In this document: piece after piece, positions 53,093 through 61,712 of the stretch
Layout of the letters: every line of letters starts with the position of its first letter
Numbering within the stretch: position 1 is the stretch's first letter
Assembly (NCBI RefSeq): GCF_002858675.1
Contig: NZ_PJZF01000017.1
Span: 49,182-113,181 of the forward strand
Direction: 5' to 3'
Origin: Chimaeribacter californicus
GTDB taxonomy: Bacteria > Pseudomonadota > Gammaproteobacteria > Enterobacterales > Enterobacteriaceae
DNA: 64,000 nt
Notes under the pieces: generated by a model
The model's input: the letters and a program-made list of their open reading frames with translations, nothing else
Told to the model about the DNA's origin: nothing
The model's database searches: none
Program-made: the position numbers and the translations under genes

Positions 53093-53710
53093 GGCATAAC
53101 CCCTTTAAATTGAAAACACCTTATCAAGTGAGAATCTTTTATCACTTGACCTGAGCGTTTATCAATCACTTTTTTCGGGCCATGTGAAGCATTTGTGACG
53201 CAGATCGAGCTTCTTAACCTGAATTTAACACGGGTGTAGTTTTAATATAATACACTGTTTTGTAAGTAAATTCTCTTGATAATCACGTATTGACGGCGCT
53301 AAAAACTGCCCATAAACCGTCTCTTTTATCGCTTTTTTAGCGTTCATACGGCTTTCTTATACCTATTTCCCCAAAAAAGTGCGTTTTTCAAGTTAATGGC
53401 GATTTATATGCATGGTATGAGTGCAAAGGGCATTTATAAAAACAGGCAGCGCGCCAATACCCCGTTTCTACGGGTTATTTTACAGAATACCTCATGGAGG
53501 GCTGCACAATGTTGGTGTCACCGGGGAAAGGAAAATCTTCTTATACTGACCTTGCCGGATGGGAGGCTATTCTCCATGCCGGCTATTATTTTTTTAATTA
53601 CGCTGGCAACTTTGTGATCCATGCGCCACTCTTTTAATTTGCCGATTGTCGGGAAAAAATATCTGACGTAGAACCTCATTCACTTATTGTTCACTTAATT
53701 GGAAATGACG
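53093..53710. other. AT-rich divergent region without gene
   Basis: 618 bases between the aldolase operon and the idnO-like gene. It carries a long perfect inverted repeat (53124-53149) near the aldolase start and many A/T tracts. A 73-codon open frame at 53396-53617 has no ribosome site and ordinary shadow composition, so I do not call it. Confidence 0.5.
53124..53149. promoter_or_regulatory. Inverted repeat, candidate operator of the aldolase/oxoprolinase operon
   Basis: TCAAGTGA - 10 bases - TCACTTGA, 8-bp perfect arms, centred about 45 bases upstream of the aldolase ATG. Related TGATAAA half-sites follow just upstream. A site for the TetR at 44603 or an unlinked regulator. Confidence 0.5.
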
Positions 53711-54478
53711 ATGAATAACCTGTTTACTTTATCCGGGAAAACCGCCCTTATCACCGGCTCTACCCGGGGACTTGGCTTTGCCTATGCCGCCGGTTTGGCA
53801 GAAGCAGGCGCGCGCATCATCCTTAACGGCACGCGTCAGGCGCATATGGATAAGGCGCTCTCCCAATTGCAGGCCAAGGGTGTTGAGGCGCGTGGTTTTT
53901 TGTTTGACGTCGCCCAGGAAGAGCAGATTGAGCAGGTATTCAACCAGCTCGACGCCGAGGGCGTACACGTCGACATCGTGATTAACAATGCCGGCATACA
54001 GTTTCGCAAACCGATGCTGGAGCTGGCCCTGAGCGACTGGCAGCGGGTGATTGATACCAACCTGACCAGCGCCTTCCTGGTCGGCCGGGCGGCGGCACGG
54101 CGCATGGTCGCACGTCACCGCGGCGGCAAGATCATCAACATCGGCTCGCTGACCAGCGAGGCGGCGCGCGCCACCGTGGCGCCCTATACCGCGGCCAAAG
54201 GCGGCATCAAGCTGTTAACAAAATCCATGGCGGCGGAATGGGCACAATACAACATTCAGACCAACGGCATCGGCCCGGGATATATTTTAACCGATATGAA
54301 CGAGGCCCTGGTCAACGACCAGGCATTCAACGCATGGGTATGCAGCAGCAACCCCTCGGGGCGCTGGGGCCGGCCTGAGGAGCTGATTGGCACGGCTATC
54401 TACCTGGCCTCGGACGCCTCAGCCTATGTGAACGGCCAGATGATCTATGTCGACGGTGGCTGGCTGGCCACACTTTAA
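53711..54478 (+). CDS. idnO: Gluconate 5-dehydrogenase, IdnO-like SDR
   Basis: 255 aa. TGSTRGLG at 15-22, NNAG at 92-95, Ser146, Tyr159 and Lys163 (YTAAKGGIKLLTKSMAAEWA). The C-terminal half (NGIGPGYILTDMN, NPSGRWGRPEELIGTAIYLASDASAYVNGQ) is typical of IdnO/Gno, which reduces 5-keto-D-gluconate to D-gluconate in L-idonate catabolism. ATG 53711 is preferred for GGAAATGACG; 53705 is an alternative. An IdnD-like gene follows, strengthening the call. Idn transporter, kinase and regulator are not in the window. Confidence 0.82.
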   Translation: MNNLFTLSGKTALITGSTRGLGFAYAAGLAEAGARIILNGTRQAHMDKALSQLQAKGVEARGFLFDVAQEEQIEQVFNQLDAEGVHVDIVINNAGIQFRKPMLELALSDWQRVIDTNLTSAFLVGRAAARRMVARHRGGKIINIGSLTSEAARATVAPYTAAKGGIKLLTKSMAAEWAQYNIQTNGIGPGYILTDMNEALVNDQAFNAWVCSSNPSGRWGRPEELIGTAIYLASDASAYVNGQMIYVDGGWLATL

Positions 54479-54536
54479 CGGGCAACCCGCCCATGACGCA
54501 GTGCTTTCCGGTACACATTTCCTATCAGGAGCCAAC

Positions 54537-55577
54537 ATGCAGCAGAAGCGTGTCAACGCCGTGGTCATCAGCCAGGCGCATGAAGTCAGTTACCAGCCCC
54601 ATGACATGACCTGGGAGGAGACTCAGGCGCTGGTAAAAGTCGAACGTGGTGGGATATGCGGCTCGGATATCCACTATTTCCTGCATGGCCGCGCCGGGAT
54701 GTCGATCCTGAAAGCGCCGATGGTGCTTGGGCACGAGCTTATCGGCAGGGTTGAATACGCGCCGGCCGGAAGCGGCCTGGCGGCTGGGCAGCCGGTGGCG
54801 GTTAACCCGTCATTCCCCTGCCGTCGCTGTTCACTCTGCCATGAGGGCAAAGCCAACCTGTGCCGCGCGATGCGGTTTATGGGAAGCGCACAGTTCTTCC
54901 CGCATGTTAACGGGGGGTTTGCCGAGTATGTGGCGGTGCAGCCTGAACAATGCATCCCCTATGATCCGCAGGCCGACCCACGCGCCATTGCGTTTGCCGA
55001 GCCATTGGCCGTCTGCATCCATGCCGTGCGGCAGGCCGGCGATCTGGTGGGCAAAAAGGTGTTGGTCACCGGTGCCGGCCCGATAGGTTGCCTGGTCATT
55101 GCCGCAGCGCGGGCCGCCGGTGCTGCCCATATTACCGCCACCGATCTGAGTGAACGCTGCCGGTCGCTGGCGCTGGAAATGGGTGCCGATGCGGCTGTGG
55201 ATCCGCGTGATGAGGCGCTGACAGCAGGCTGGGCAAGTGATGGCGGGGTCTATGACGTCAGCATGGAGGCATCGGGCGCGCCTGCGGCAATTGCGTCCAT
55301 GGTCGCCTATACGCGCCCGGGTGGAACGATCATCCAGCTCGGCATGGGCGTTCCGGAAATCGCTTACCCGGTCGGAAGCTTGCTGGTGAAAGAGTTAGTC
55401 TTAAAAGGCTCTTTCCGCTTCAACGGGGAGTTTGAAACGGCGGTGCGCTGGCTGGAGTCAAAACGCATTGATCCCCTGCCCCTGTTAAGTGCGGAGATGC
55501 CGATGCGCGAGGCGGCCCCGGCACTGGCGCTGGCAGCCGATAAAGGGCGGGCGGCTAAGGTACAGCTGACCTTCTGA
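54537..55577 (+). CDS. idnD: L-idonate 5-dehydrogenase, IdnD-like zinc MDR
   Basis: 346-aa zinc-dependent alcohol dehydrogenase-type enzyme. Catalytic zinc ligands are Cys41 and the His66-Glu67 pair (GHELIG); the structural zinc Cys are 95, 98, 101 and 109 (CRRCSLCHEGKANLC); the Rossmann motif is VTGAGPIGCL. Length and sequence fit L-idonate 5-dehydrogenase, which makes 5-ketogluconate, the substrate of the neighbouring IdnO. AGGAGCCAAC precedes ATG 54537. It is 58 bases after the idnO-like gene and followed by a strong terminator. Confidence 0.85.
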   Translation: MQQKRVNAVVISQAHEVSYQPHDMTWEETQALVKVERGGICGSDIHYFLHGRAGMSILKAPMVLGHELIGRVEYAPAGSGLAAGQPVAVNPSFPCRRCSLCHEGKANLCRAMRFMGSAQFFPHVNGGFAEYVAVQPEQCIPYDPQADPRAIAFAEPLAVCIHAVRQAGDLVGKKVLVTGAGPIGCLVIAAARAAGAAHITATDLSERCRSLALEMGADAAVDPRDEALTAGWASDGGVYDVSMEASGAPAAIASMVAYTRPGGTIIQLGMGVPEIAYPVGSLLVKELVLKGSFRFNGEFETAVRWLESKRIDPLPLLSAEMPMREAAPALALAADKGRAAKVQLTF

Positions 55578-55589
55578 GAGGCCATTTGC

Positions 55590-55634
55590 CCTCACATGGC
55601 GCGGTTTAGCATGGGCCATGTGAGGCTTTTTATT
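55590..55634 (+). terminator. Rho-independent terminator after idnD-like gene
   Basis: 11-bp perfect stem CCTCACATGGC/GCCATGTGAGG (55590-55600 with 55615-55625) followed by CTTTTTATT. Confidence 0.88.
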
Positions 55635-55679
55635 ACGTGCCGATGCCCTTCCGGCAGGGTAATGACGGCTGAGGGGCGG

Positions 55680-57230
55680 TTATCCCGCAGCCATCGCCCG
55701 GTTACGGCCGCGGTGTTTGGCCTCATAAAGCATGGCGTCTGCCCTCTCCCTGAACTGCGTTGCCTCGCCCTCATGCCCATCGGCGATAATCGTGCAACAC
55801 CCGGCGCTGATGGTCACTACTTTATTGGGCAGCGCCGTGGCCCCATGCACCATCCCTGCCTCCCTGATCGCCCTGACCGCCCCGTCAGCGATTTTCTTCG
55901 CGTCGGCCGCATTCGTGAAAGGCAGAATAATGGCAAACTCCTCCCCGCCGTAGCGGGCCACCAGGTCTGTGTGGCGATGGGTGACGTTACTGAGCAGGCC
56001 GCCCACCTTTTTCAGGCACATGTCCCCCGCGACATGCCCGTAGGTATCGTTGTAATGCTTGAAAAAGTCGATATCCATCATGATGAGCGAAATAGGCTCG
56101 CCCGATTTCCGCGAACGTTCCAGGCCCTGGTCAAGCAGTGCGTCAAAGTGCCGGCGGTTTGCCAGCCCGGTCAGCCCGTCTACCAGGGCCAGCGATTGCA
56201 GGGTACGGTTGATGGTGGTCAGCTCGTCTTTGGTCTGGGTCAGTTCAAGCTGGTTCCTGACGCTGGTTCTGACTTGCCTCAGCACAATCAGCCCCATGCC
56301 GATAATCACCGCCAATAACACCAGGTTCAGCACCACGGCGGTCAGGTTAGCGGACAGCCATTCCGACCGTAATCTGTCCCGGTCATAGCCCACCAGCACA
56401 ATCAGCGGGTAGCGCCCGAAGCGGGCATGGCCGAATATCCGGTTCACGCCGTCCAGCGAGGAGCGCCAGGTATCGTTGCCGCTGTTCGAGGCCTTTTGCG
56501 GCGTTTTAAACAGCGGGCTGGCGGTGAGCCTCCGGTCAATGAACGTGTCCGGGAAAGGACGCATATAGAGGATGGAGGTGTCGGTCAGGATCAGCCCCAG
56601 TTCATCCCGCTCGCCCAGCGTGTAATAGCTGTAAAAATGTTTGAAGTAGTCCACTTTTACCGCAGCCAGCACGATGCCGGCAAAATTACCCGCGCTGTCA
56701 TCCAGGCGTACGGTTACCGGGATAAACAGATCGGCGGTGGAGCGGCTGTAAATCACATGGCTGATATGCACATTGGCGTCAGTATGGGTGCGGTGCCAGA
56801 TAAAATACTCCCGGTCTGCGTTGCTGAATTTGGCCGGGATGTAACGCCCCGACGTGGCCACCCGGTTCCCGTCTGCATCAAAGACCGACAGGGAATGCAG
56901 TTGCGTCAGCTTGGCCTGCTGCTCCTGCAACTGGCGGGTAAAGGCGGGCGTGGCGGCATACTCCAGGCCGTTCTGCCGGAGGTGCCTCACCACTTCGCCC
57001 AACGAGATATCCACCTGGAGGAAAGTATCCTCTGCCTGTCGGGCCAACGAGACAGAGAGGTTCCGGGCATCATCTTCCTTCTCTTTTAGCCTGTGCTGCC
57101 AGGCGTCCCACAGCGACCACCCATTAATAACGATAACGGCGAGGGTCGTCAGCAGCAGAAACGCCGTCATGCTTTTGCCCAAAGGGGTGTGCGTGAGTGA
57201 CAGGGAGGTATTGCCGGGTTTGGCGTTCAC
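55680..57230 (-). CDS. Membrane diguanylate cyclase (dCACHE-GGDEF)
   Basis: 516 aa with a short cytoplasmic tail, TM1 (about 21-41), a periplasmic double-CACHE-type sensor (about 45-285, with FDADGNRVATSGRYIPAKF and YSRSTADLFIPVTVRL), TM2 (about 300-325) and a C-terminal GGDEF domain (about 350-515) with DGLTGLANRRHFD and active-site RYGGEEF. It makes cyclic di-GMP from two GTP. No RxxD inhibitory site is evident directly before GGEEF. GTG 57230 is chosen for AGGACACC eight bases upstream; upstream ATGs in frame lack ribosome sites. Confidence 0.88.
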   Translation of the reverse strand: MNAKPGNTSLSLTHTPLGKSMTAFLLLTTLAVIVINGWSLWDAWQHRLKEKEDDARNLSVSLARQAEDTFLQVDISLGEVVRHLRQNGLEYAATPAFTRQLQEQQAKLTQLHSLSVFDADGNRVATSGRYIPAKFSNADREYFIWHRTHTDANVHISHVIYSRSTADLFIPVTVRLDDSAGNFAGIVLAAVKVDYFKHFYSYYTLGERDELGLILTDTSILYMRPFPDTFIDRRLTASPLFKTPQKASNSGNDTWRSSLDGVNRIFGHARFGRYPLIVLVGYDRDRLRSEWLSANLTAVVLNLVLLAVIIGMGLIVLRQVRTSVRNQLELTQTKDELTTINRTLQSLALVDGLTGLANRRHFDALLDQGLERSRKSGEPISLIMMDIDFFKHYNDTYGHVAGDMCLKKVGGLLSNVTHRHTDLVARYGGEEFAIILPFTNAADAKKIADGAVRAIREAGMVHGATALPNKVVTISAGCCTIIADGHEGEATQFRERADAMLYEAKHRGRNRAMAAG

Positions 57231-57992
57231 AGTCTGGTGTCCTGTTGCTCTGAGAATGAAGAGATAGGGTGGAATGCGTCTCCTGCGGGGTGCCATTGCG
57301 GAACTCCTCCGGCTCACAGACAGCGACCAGGGAAGGTTTCACAGATGATAACTCCTGGGTACTATTATCGGCAGGCGCCGGAGAAGCCCCAGTCACTTTG
57401 TTGCAAATAACCGTTCTGCGGGAAATAAAATGTAACGTAAAAGTAAATACACCTCAGGTGATAAGGGGTATTTCAGCTGCTCGCACTTTACCGACGCGTC
57501 GGATACCGCATCCATGCACCCGCTGAGTTACCCTGGGAATATAGCCTTAAAGCAGAAAAGACATCACCGAAGCTATAACCTGCCCGATGTTTTCCAGGAG
57601 TGCAGAGGTTTAACGTTGCTGAAAGACTACCTTCAGGCCCGGCTTGCCGGGTCTGAGGGAAAAATAAGAACTTATAAGAGTGCAGACACGCCGTTTTCAC
57701 CTTCTGGCGACGCAACCGGCCTGCCCGTAACGGCTCCTTACGTCGCGATGTCATCCCCCCTTCCCTTCGCTTAAAACCCCTCTTTGAACCTTTTTTAGCC
57801 TTCATCCTGAACTGTGCGCTTGATCTCCAATTCGCCATACATAATGAGATATATCTACTAACACGATATATCTAGATTTTCCGGTTACCGATGTCAGTTG
57901 TAGTAACCGGGGCCAAAAGCGGGCCGGCTGCGTTATCGCCGGCTCAAATAACAATACTGACAATCGCTTCGTCTGAAAGAGAGAACGTACCC
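57231..57992. other. Intergenic region before the aromatic cluster
   Basis: 762 bases. A 116-codon minus-strand frame (57488-57838) rich in Arg and Ser has no family I recognise and no convincing ribosome site; it may be a degenerate or repeat-derived sequence. The region also holds GGCCCGGCTTGCCGGGTCTG-like hairpin potential near 57638 and the paired GATATATCTA elements at 57848-57874. Confidence 0.4.
57848..57874. promoter_or_regulatory. Paired GATATATCTA elements, candidate PadR operator
   Basis: Two exact copies of GATATATCTA (57848-57857 and 57865-57874), 17 bp apart start to start, each containing the palindrome GATATATC. A related CGATATATTTA lies in the promoter of the PadR gene (63894-63904, minus strand). 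Confidence 0.45.
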
Positions 57993-59006
57993 ATGCCACA
58001 TATCGATGAGTTGGTTTTGGATCCCCCCTTTAACGTGACGCGTGCCGGCCACGTCGTGCTTGATGTCCGCGACCTCAATGCCAGCCGGCATTTCTATACA
58101 GAGCTGGTCGGGTTAGTAGTGAGTGATGAAGATGATTCAGCGGTGTATTTACGCGGCCTTGAAGAGCGCGGGCACCACAGTTTAGTGCTGCGAGAATCCT
58201 CTGAAGCAACCTGCGCATGTCTCGGAATGCGCGTACGGAATGAAGACGATATCTTTAAGGCACAGGATTATTTCGCTGCACAGGGCAGAACGGCAACCCT
58301 GGTTGAGGTGCCTTATCAGGGGCTTACGCTGCGCGTCAGAGACGATGCGGGTGTGCCGCTCGAATTTTGTGCATCGATGGAGCCGCGTGAGCGGATGCTG
58401 AAACAGTATCAGCATTATCGCGGAGCCAGCGCACAGCGCCTTGATCACTACCAATTGCAGGTCAGTGATATCCGCCAGGCGTGGCGGTTCTATCAGGCGC
58501 TTGGATTTCGCGTCAGTGAGTATACCTATTCGACGATCGGCGACCGGCAGCATCTTTGGGGCGTCTGGCTGCAACGAAAAGGCAATCCACACGATATTGT
58601 CTTCACCCAGGGCCCCGGCCCGCGCCTGCATCACTTTGCCTATACCCTGCCGGATTCCAACGACATGATCCGCGCCTGCGATGTGGCCGGTGCGTTAGGT
58701 TATGCGCCCTGCCTGGAACGTGGCCCCGGCCGCCACGGGATCAGCGGTGCACTGTTTACCTACTTCCGCGATCCTGACGGGCATCGCATCGAATTATTTA
58801 ATACTCATTATCAGCATATCGATCTGGAGCCGGCGCTCGGCTGGGATTTAGCTGACCCCAAACGCGCCGATCAGTGGGGGCTGCCTGCCCAGAAGAAGTG
58901 GTTTACCGAAGCCACCCCCTTTACGGATGTGGCGCTCACTGAACCCGACATCCGTGTCGATCCCCCCACGCTGGAACGTTTTCTTGCCCTGGCTAACGAT
59001 GGCTGA
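57993..59006 (+). CDS. Type I extradiol dioxygenase, homoprotocatechuate 2,3-dioxygenase-like
   Basis: 337 aa, two VOC domains. The active site matches Brevibacterium homoprotocatechuate 2,3-dioxygenase nearly position for position: metal ligands His152, His214 and Glu267; second-sphere His200 (NPHD), Trp192, Arg243, His248 and Tyr257. It would cleave a catechol bearing a carboxylate side chain using Fe(II) or Mn(II) and O2. ATG 57993 follows GAGAGAACGTACCC; the longer frame is unsupported. First gene of the cluster with MFS, FAD monooxygenase and amidohydrolase. No other hpa genes are present, so the true substrate may differ. Confidence 0.9.
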   Translation: MPHIDELVLDPPFNVTRAGHVVLDVRDLNASRHFYTELVGLVVSDEDDSAVYLRGLEERGHHSLVLRESSEATCACLGMRVRNEDDIFKAQDYFAAQGRTATLVEVPYQGLTLRVRDDAGVPLEFCASMEPRERMLKQYQHYRGASAQRLDHYQLQVSDIRQAWRFYQALGFRVSEYTYSTIGDRQHLWGVWLQRKGNPHDIVFTQGPGPRLHHFAYTLPDSNDMIRACDVAGALGYAPCLERGPGRHGISGALFTYFRDPDGHRIELFNTHYQHIDLEPALGWDLADPKRADQWGLPAQKKWFTEATPFTDVALTEPDIRVDPPTLERFLALANDG

Positions 59007-59105
59007 TCGTTCTGCAGTAGCACGGTAAAACGCGGGGCGCAAAGCCCGCTACCCCACTGTTTCTGCCTCCGCAGACGGTGATAACAGCTATCGGGAGAAA
59101 GGATC

Positions 59106-60341
59106 GTGAGTGCATTCATTCAAAATCCGCTGGTCAGAATTCTCGTTGCCTACGCCCTCGGCGTAATGGCCGCCATGACCGTCAGCGAAGCCGTCACTGA
59201 ATTAGGTTCTATCGCTAAAGAGTTTCGCCTGGCCGACCACAGCCAGATCGGCCTCATCATGTCGCTGCCGTCGCTGATGGTTGCGCTGGGTGCCCTGCTG
59301 GCAGGTTATCTTGTCGATCGTGCAGGTGACCGTATTGTGCTGTTAGCAGGGGCTGCCGTTATCGTCATTGGCGATCTCTGTGTTGTTGCCGCCCCCGCCT
59401 TCAACCTGCTGTTGGCGGGCCGTATCGTCACGGGCATAGGGTATGTCATGACGGCGGTTGCTGCGGTGACGCTGTTAATTCGTATTACCACCGGAAAGCA
59501 ACGCAATATGGCGATGGCGTTATGGTCAACCTTCGTTCCCGCCAGCTTTCTGCTGCCCTTTCTTTCGGCTGGTCTTGCTGACCACTTCAGTAACTGGCGC
59601 GCCGCGTTTATTGCGCATTCGCTCCTGACACTGCTGCTGGCATTCATTGCCATGATTAGCCTGCCTCGCCGGACGCCTGAAGAGAAAGCGCAGTTTTCCC
59701 GCACGCGTGGCCTGCGGGCGGTATTGAGAAGCCCGCTTATCTATCTGCTCGGCATTTCATTTGGTGCCGACGCCTTTTTACAAACCGGCATTATTTCCAC
59801 GCTTGCGCCCTATTTATCGAAACGCTACGGCGTACCGCTGGTGGAAGTAGCGCACTGGAATGTGGTGGCGATGGTGTGTAACGGCATTGGCTGCCTGATG
59901 GTGGGCGCAATGCTTAACCGGGGCGTGAAAGCCGCCGCGATTGGGCTCACAGGGCTTGTCCTTACAGGGATTCCGGCACTCGCGGTATACCTGCTGCCGC
60001 TCGGGTTCATGTTTTCTGTCGGTGCATCATGGCTGTTTATGTTTGGCAGCGGCCTGCTGGTCGGCATGTGGGCACTGGCACCGGTCGTTGCGCCGTCGCG
60101 TGAAAGCATAGGTGCCACCAGCGGCCTGATTACCCAACTGACCCTGGTCGGCGTGTTCTTAGGCCCCCCGCTGTTTATTGCTGCGCAACGCAGCGGCAGC
60201 ACCCAGTCACTCGCCATCCTGGTGACCGGAGGGCTGGTTGTCTGCCTGGCAGGCGTGCCGATCTGGTTGCGTAATGTCACCCATCATCCGGGACGCGATG
60301 CCCCTGCTGCTGACCGCAGCACCCTGAAAAGCCATATCTGA
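59106..60341 (+). CDS. MFS transporter (CynX/aromatic-acid-type)
   Basis: 411 aa, 12 hydrophobic segments. Motif A-like LAGYLVDRAGDRIVLLAGAA between TM2 and TM3; RIVTGIGYVMTAVAAVTLLIR in TM4; polar C-terminus. GTG start at 59106 after GGGAGAAAGGATC. Set between dioxygenase and monooxygenase genes in the same direction, it probably imports the aromatic substrate. Subfamily uncertain. Confidence 0.85.
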   Translation: MSAFIQNPLVRILVAYALGVMAAMTVSEAVTELGSIAKEFRLADHSQIGLIMSLPSLMVALGALLAGYLVDRAGDRIVLLAGAAVIVIGDLCVVAAPAFNLLLAGRIVTGIGYVMTAVAAVTLLIRITTGKQRNMAMALWSTFVPASFLLPFLSAGLADHFSNWRAAFIAHSLLTLLLAFIAMISLPRRTPEEKAQFSRTRGLRAVLRSPLIYLLGISFGADAFLQTGIISTLAPYLSKRYGVPLVEVAHWNVVAMVCNGIGCLMVGAMLNRGVKAAAIGLTGLVLTGIPALAVYLLPLGFMFSVGASWLFMFGSGLLVGMWALAPVVAPSRESIGATSGLITQLTLVGVFLGPPLFIAAQRSGSTQSLAILVTGGLVVCLAGVPIWLRNVTHHPGRDAPAADRSTLKSHI

Positions 60342-60387
60342 ACCCCCTGAACGCTGAACTTAAAATTCATAACAAGAGGAAGTCACT

Positions 60388-61674
60388 ATGTTGGATATCG
60401 TCATCATCGGCGCGGGTCCGGCTGGCCTTGCCACTGCCCTGCGCCTGCATCAGCAGGGTTTTCGCCCGCGGCTGTTTGAAGCGGTTGCAGAAATCAAACC
60501 GCTGGGTGTCGGCGTTGACATCAAACCCTATGCCGTCAGGGAAATTACCGAGCTGGGTTTATACGACGCGTTTGTCGACATTTCAGTAGAAGCACAAGAA
60601 TCGATCTTTTACACCGGCTACGGGCAGCAAATTTTTGCAGAACAATGCGGCCGCTATATGGGCTACGAGCATGACCAGCGATTTGTTCATCGTGGCCGCC
60701 TGCAAATGATGCTCTATAAAGCCGTACAGGAACGGTTAGGCGAAGAGGCTATTACGCTCGGCTGTCGTTGTCGCGCATTTGAGCAGGATGAAAACGGCGT
60801 CACTGTTCATTTTGATACCCACCTGAACCCTGATGCGCCGCAGAGCGTGCGCGCCGATGTGGTGATTGGCGTCGACGGTATTCGTTCCGTTGTGCGCAGC
60901 AAACTGCTGCCTGAATCTGCCCGCAGTCATTTTTCTGGTTTAACGCTTTATCGCGGCGTCACCGTGATGCCGCCATTTAAAACCGGCGGCAGCATTCTGC
61001 ACATCGGCGATCCGATCCGCCAGGGGACGCTGATCGTTTATCCGATACAGGACAACGTAGATGGCAACGGCAACCAGCTGGTCAACTGGGTTATCGAGCA
61101 GAACGAAAAGCCGCAGAGCGAAGAGGACTGGAATCAGGAAACCGGTGTGAAAGAGGTGGAGCATATCTTTGACGACTGCACACTCGATTTCCTCAATGTC
61201 AGTGAAATGATCCGCAATGCCCGCGAGTGCTACCTGTTTCCCCTCATCGACCACGACCCGCTGCCGCAATGGTCATTTGGCCGTATCACACTGCTGGGCG
61301 ATGCCGCACATGCCATGTATCCGCGCGGCGGCAACAGCGTGTGCCAGGCATTTGTGGATGCGCGCGTGATTGCCGAAAAACTGGCGTCTGTAGCCGATCC
61401 TGTGGAAGCACTCCGCGCTTATGAAAATGAACGTCGCGAGAAGGTGAACTGGTTGGTTCTTGCCTCACGTGGCGAGGGCCCGGAAGTGGTGCGCCGCATC
61501 GTAGAGGAGCGCAGTGGGGGAAAACCATTTGAGGATATAGAAGCCATTTTTCCTCATGAAGAAGCGTTGTCGATATTCAGCGAATACCACGCCAAAGCGG
61601 GTATGCGTATTCCGACAGAGAAAGAGACAGACCAGCCGGCTAAATACAAGTCGGTCTTTGCCACACAAAAATAA
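60388..61674 (+). CDS. FAD-dependent aromatic-ring monooxygenase (PHBH/PhzS-like)
   Basis: 428 aa, class A flavoprotein monooxygenase. FAD motifs are GAGPAGLATAL near the N-terminus, VIGVDGIRSVVRSKL (DG motif) and RITLLGDAAHAMYPRGGNSVCQAFVDA (GD motif). Sequence around the N-terminus (LGVGVDIKPYAVREITELGL) and the long C-terminal extension resemble PhzS-type flavin-dependent oxidoreductases. It uses NAD(P)H and O2 to hydroxylate an activated, often carboxylated, ring, possibly with decarboxylation. Its product could be the catechol cleaved by the neighbouring dioxygenase. AAGAGGAAGTCACT precedes the ATG. Confidence 0.9.
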   Translation: MLDIVIIGAGPAGLATALRLHQQGFRPRLFEAVAEIKPLGVGVDIKPYAVREITELGLYDAFVDISVEAQESIFYTGYGQQIFAEQCGRYMGYEHDQRFVHRGRLQMMLYKAVQERLGEEAITLGCRCRAFEQDENGVTVHFDTHLNPDAPQSVRADVVIGVDGIRSVVRSKLLPESARSHFSGLTLYRGVTVMPPFKTGGSILHIGDPIRQGTLIVYPIQDNVDGNGNQLVNWVIEQNEKPQSEEDWNQETGVKEVEHIFDDCTLDFLNVSEMIRNARECYLFPLIDHDPLPQWSFGRITLLGDAAHAMYPRGGNSVCQAFVDARVIAEKLASVADPVEALRAYENERREKVNWLVLASRGEGPEVVRRIVEERSGGKPFEDIEAIFPHEEALSIFSEYHAKAGMRIPTEKETDQPAKYKSVFATQK

Positions 61675-61712
61675 CCTGAAGACCTCTTAACGTAGACAGA
61701 AAGGAACGGATT

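Noticed and set aside
53396..53617. 73-codon open frame as a gene
   Set aside because: No ribosome site, no recognisable domain, and it lies in AT-rich divergent promoter DNA.
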